This document shows positions 12,533 to 12,756 of a stretch of 12,756 nt of DNA, piece after piece. The notes below the pieces were generated by a model, which did not search any database, was not told the DNA's origin, and was given only the letters and a program-made list of their open reading frames with translations. A program made the translations under genes and the position numbers. The stretch is taken from the NCBI GenBank assembly GCA_023440105.1, contig JAEXSY010000187.1:1-12756 (forward strand). Direction: 5' to 3'. This stretch comes from Bacillota bacterium. Its GTDB lineage: Bacteria > Bacillota > Clostridia > Clostridiales > Clostridiaceae. How positions within the stretch are numbered: position 1 is the stretch's first letter; each line of letters opens with the position of its first letter.

Positions 12533-12756
12533 ATGTCTGTAAGTAAAAGAGAGTATAAAGAGTTTTTAAGTCAAAGAAAAGAACTATTAGAAGGTATAAA
12601 AAGAGCCTTACTGGATATCGAAGCTGCGGAGAGTTTTTTTCAGAATGCTAAAGAGGCGAAGCTTATTGAGGTGGCTATATATAATAAGCAGGCTGTGCTT
12701 AAAAACTATGAATATCTACTAAAAGAGGCTAAGGCTTTGAATATATCTCTTAGTCC
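12533..12756 (+). CDS. yaaL: YaaL-type DUF2508 family protein (3' partial)
   Basis: The window ends inside this gene after 74 full codons. The visible protein begins MSVSKREYKEFLSQRKELLEG and is highly helical and charged. It carries AAESFFQNAKEAKLIEVAIYNK and ends YLLKEAKALNISLS, the pattern of the short DUF2508 proteins (YaaL in B. subtilis, roughly 75-90 residues). The position directly after recR is the conserved Firmicute place for this family; bofA often comes next, but here lies outside the window. AGGAGG (12518-12523) ends 9 nt before the ATG. Function is unknown for the family. Only a few residues and the stop codon should be missing. Confidence 0.85.
   Translation, partial: MSVSKREYKEFLSQRKELLEGIKRALLDIEAAESFFQNAKEAKLIEVAIYNKQAVLKNYEYLLKEAKALNISLS

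Noticed and set aside
1..12756. Insertion sequences, CRISPR arrays, phage genes or toxin-antitoxin pairs
   Set aside because: No transposase, integrase, terminal repeats, evenly spaced repeats or typical toxin/antitoxin proteins were recognised in any frame.

Overview
The window looks like a low-GC Firmicute, most likely a Clostridium or close relative. The supporting signs are A/T-rich codon use (many AGA, ATA and TTA codons), strong AGGAGG ribosome binding sites, a large SRP RNA carrying an Alu domain, and the order tRNA-Ser, SRP RNA, dnaX, ybaB, recR, DUF2508 that is familiar from clostridia. I cannot name a species.

Left part (1-5504, + strand): a 5'-truncated thioredoxin-reductase-type flavoprotein with a C-terminal two-thioredoxin-fold module is followed by an inverted repeat. 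Next comes a persulfide-handling locus: a CsoR-family repressor with the CstR cysteine pair (C31/C60), a membrane-anchored rhodanese, a free rhodanese, a TusA-rhodanese fusion, a DsrE2-like protein, a rhodanese-metallo-beta-lactamase fusion of the persulfide dioxygenase type, and a TauE/SafE exporter. Three copies of a CstR-like operator (arms TATACCC/GGGTATA, 4-nt spacer) lie in front of the repressor, in front of the first rhodanese, and over the ribosome binding site of the dioxygenase fusion. The set resembles the Bacillus subtilis yrk cluster and the Staphylococcus aureus cst operon. Sulfane sulfur would be sensed by CstR, passed between cysteine carriers, oxidised or transferred to sulfite/thiosulfate, and exported. 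No sulfide:quinone oxidoreductase is visible.

Middle part (5525-8367, - strand): asd and lysC form an operon for aspartate-family amino acid synthesis. It converges on the sulfur operon at a shared bidirectional terminator. Its leader carries a complete lysine riboswitch with a recognisable terminator and antiterminator and a good sigma-A promoter.

Right part (8548-12756, + strand): a DUF1648 membrane protein comes first, then a consensus promoter driving tRNA-Ser(GGA) and the SRP RNA up to an intrinsic terminator. After that come dnaX (clamp-loader subunit), ybaB, a strong hairpin terminator, recR, and the start of a YaaL/DUF2508 gene cut by the window end.

The most interesting part is the CstR-controlled persulfide locus. 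It has four rhodanese domains in four separate proteins, a CstA-like activity split over two genes, an operator that doubles as a Shine-Dalgarno sequence, and a dioxygenase-type enzyme in what is probably an anaerobe. The rest is mostly conserved housekeeping sequence.
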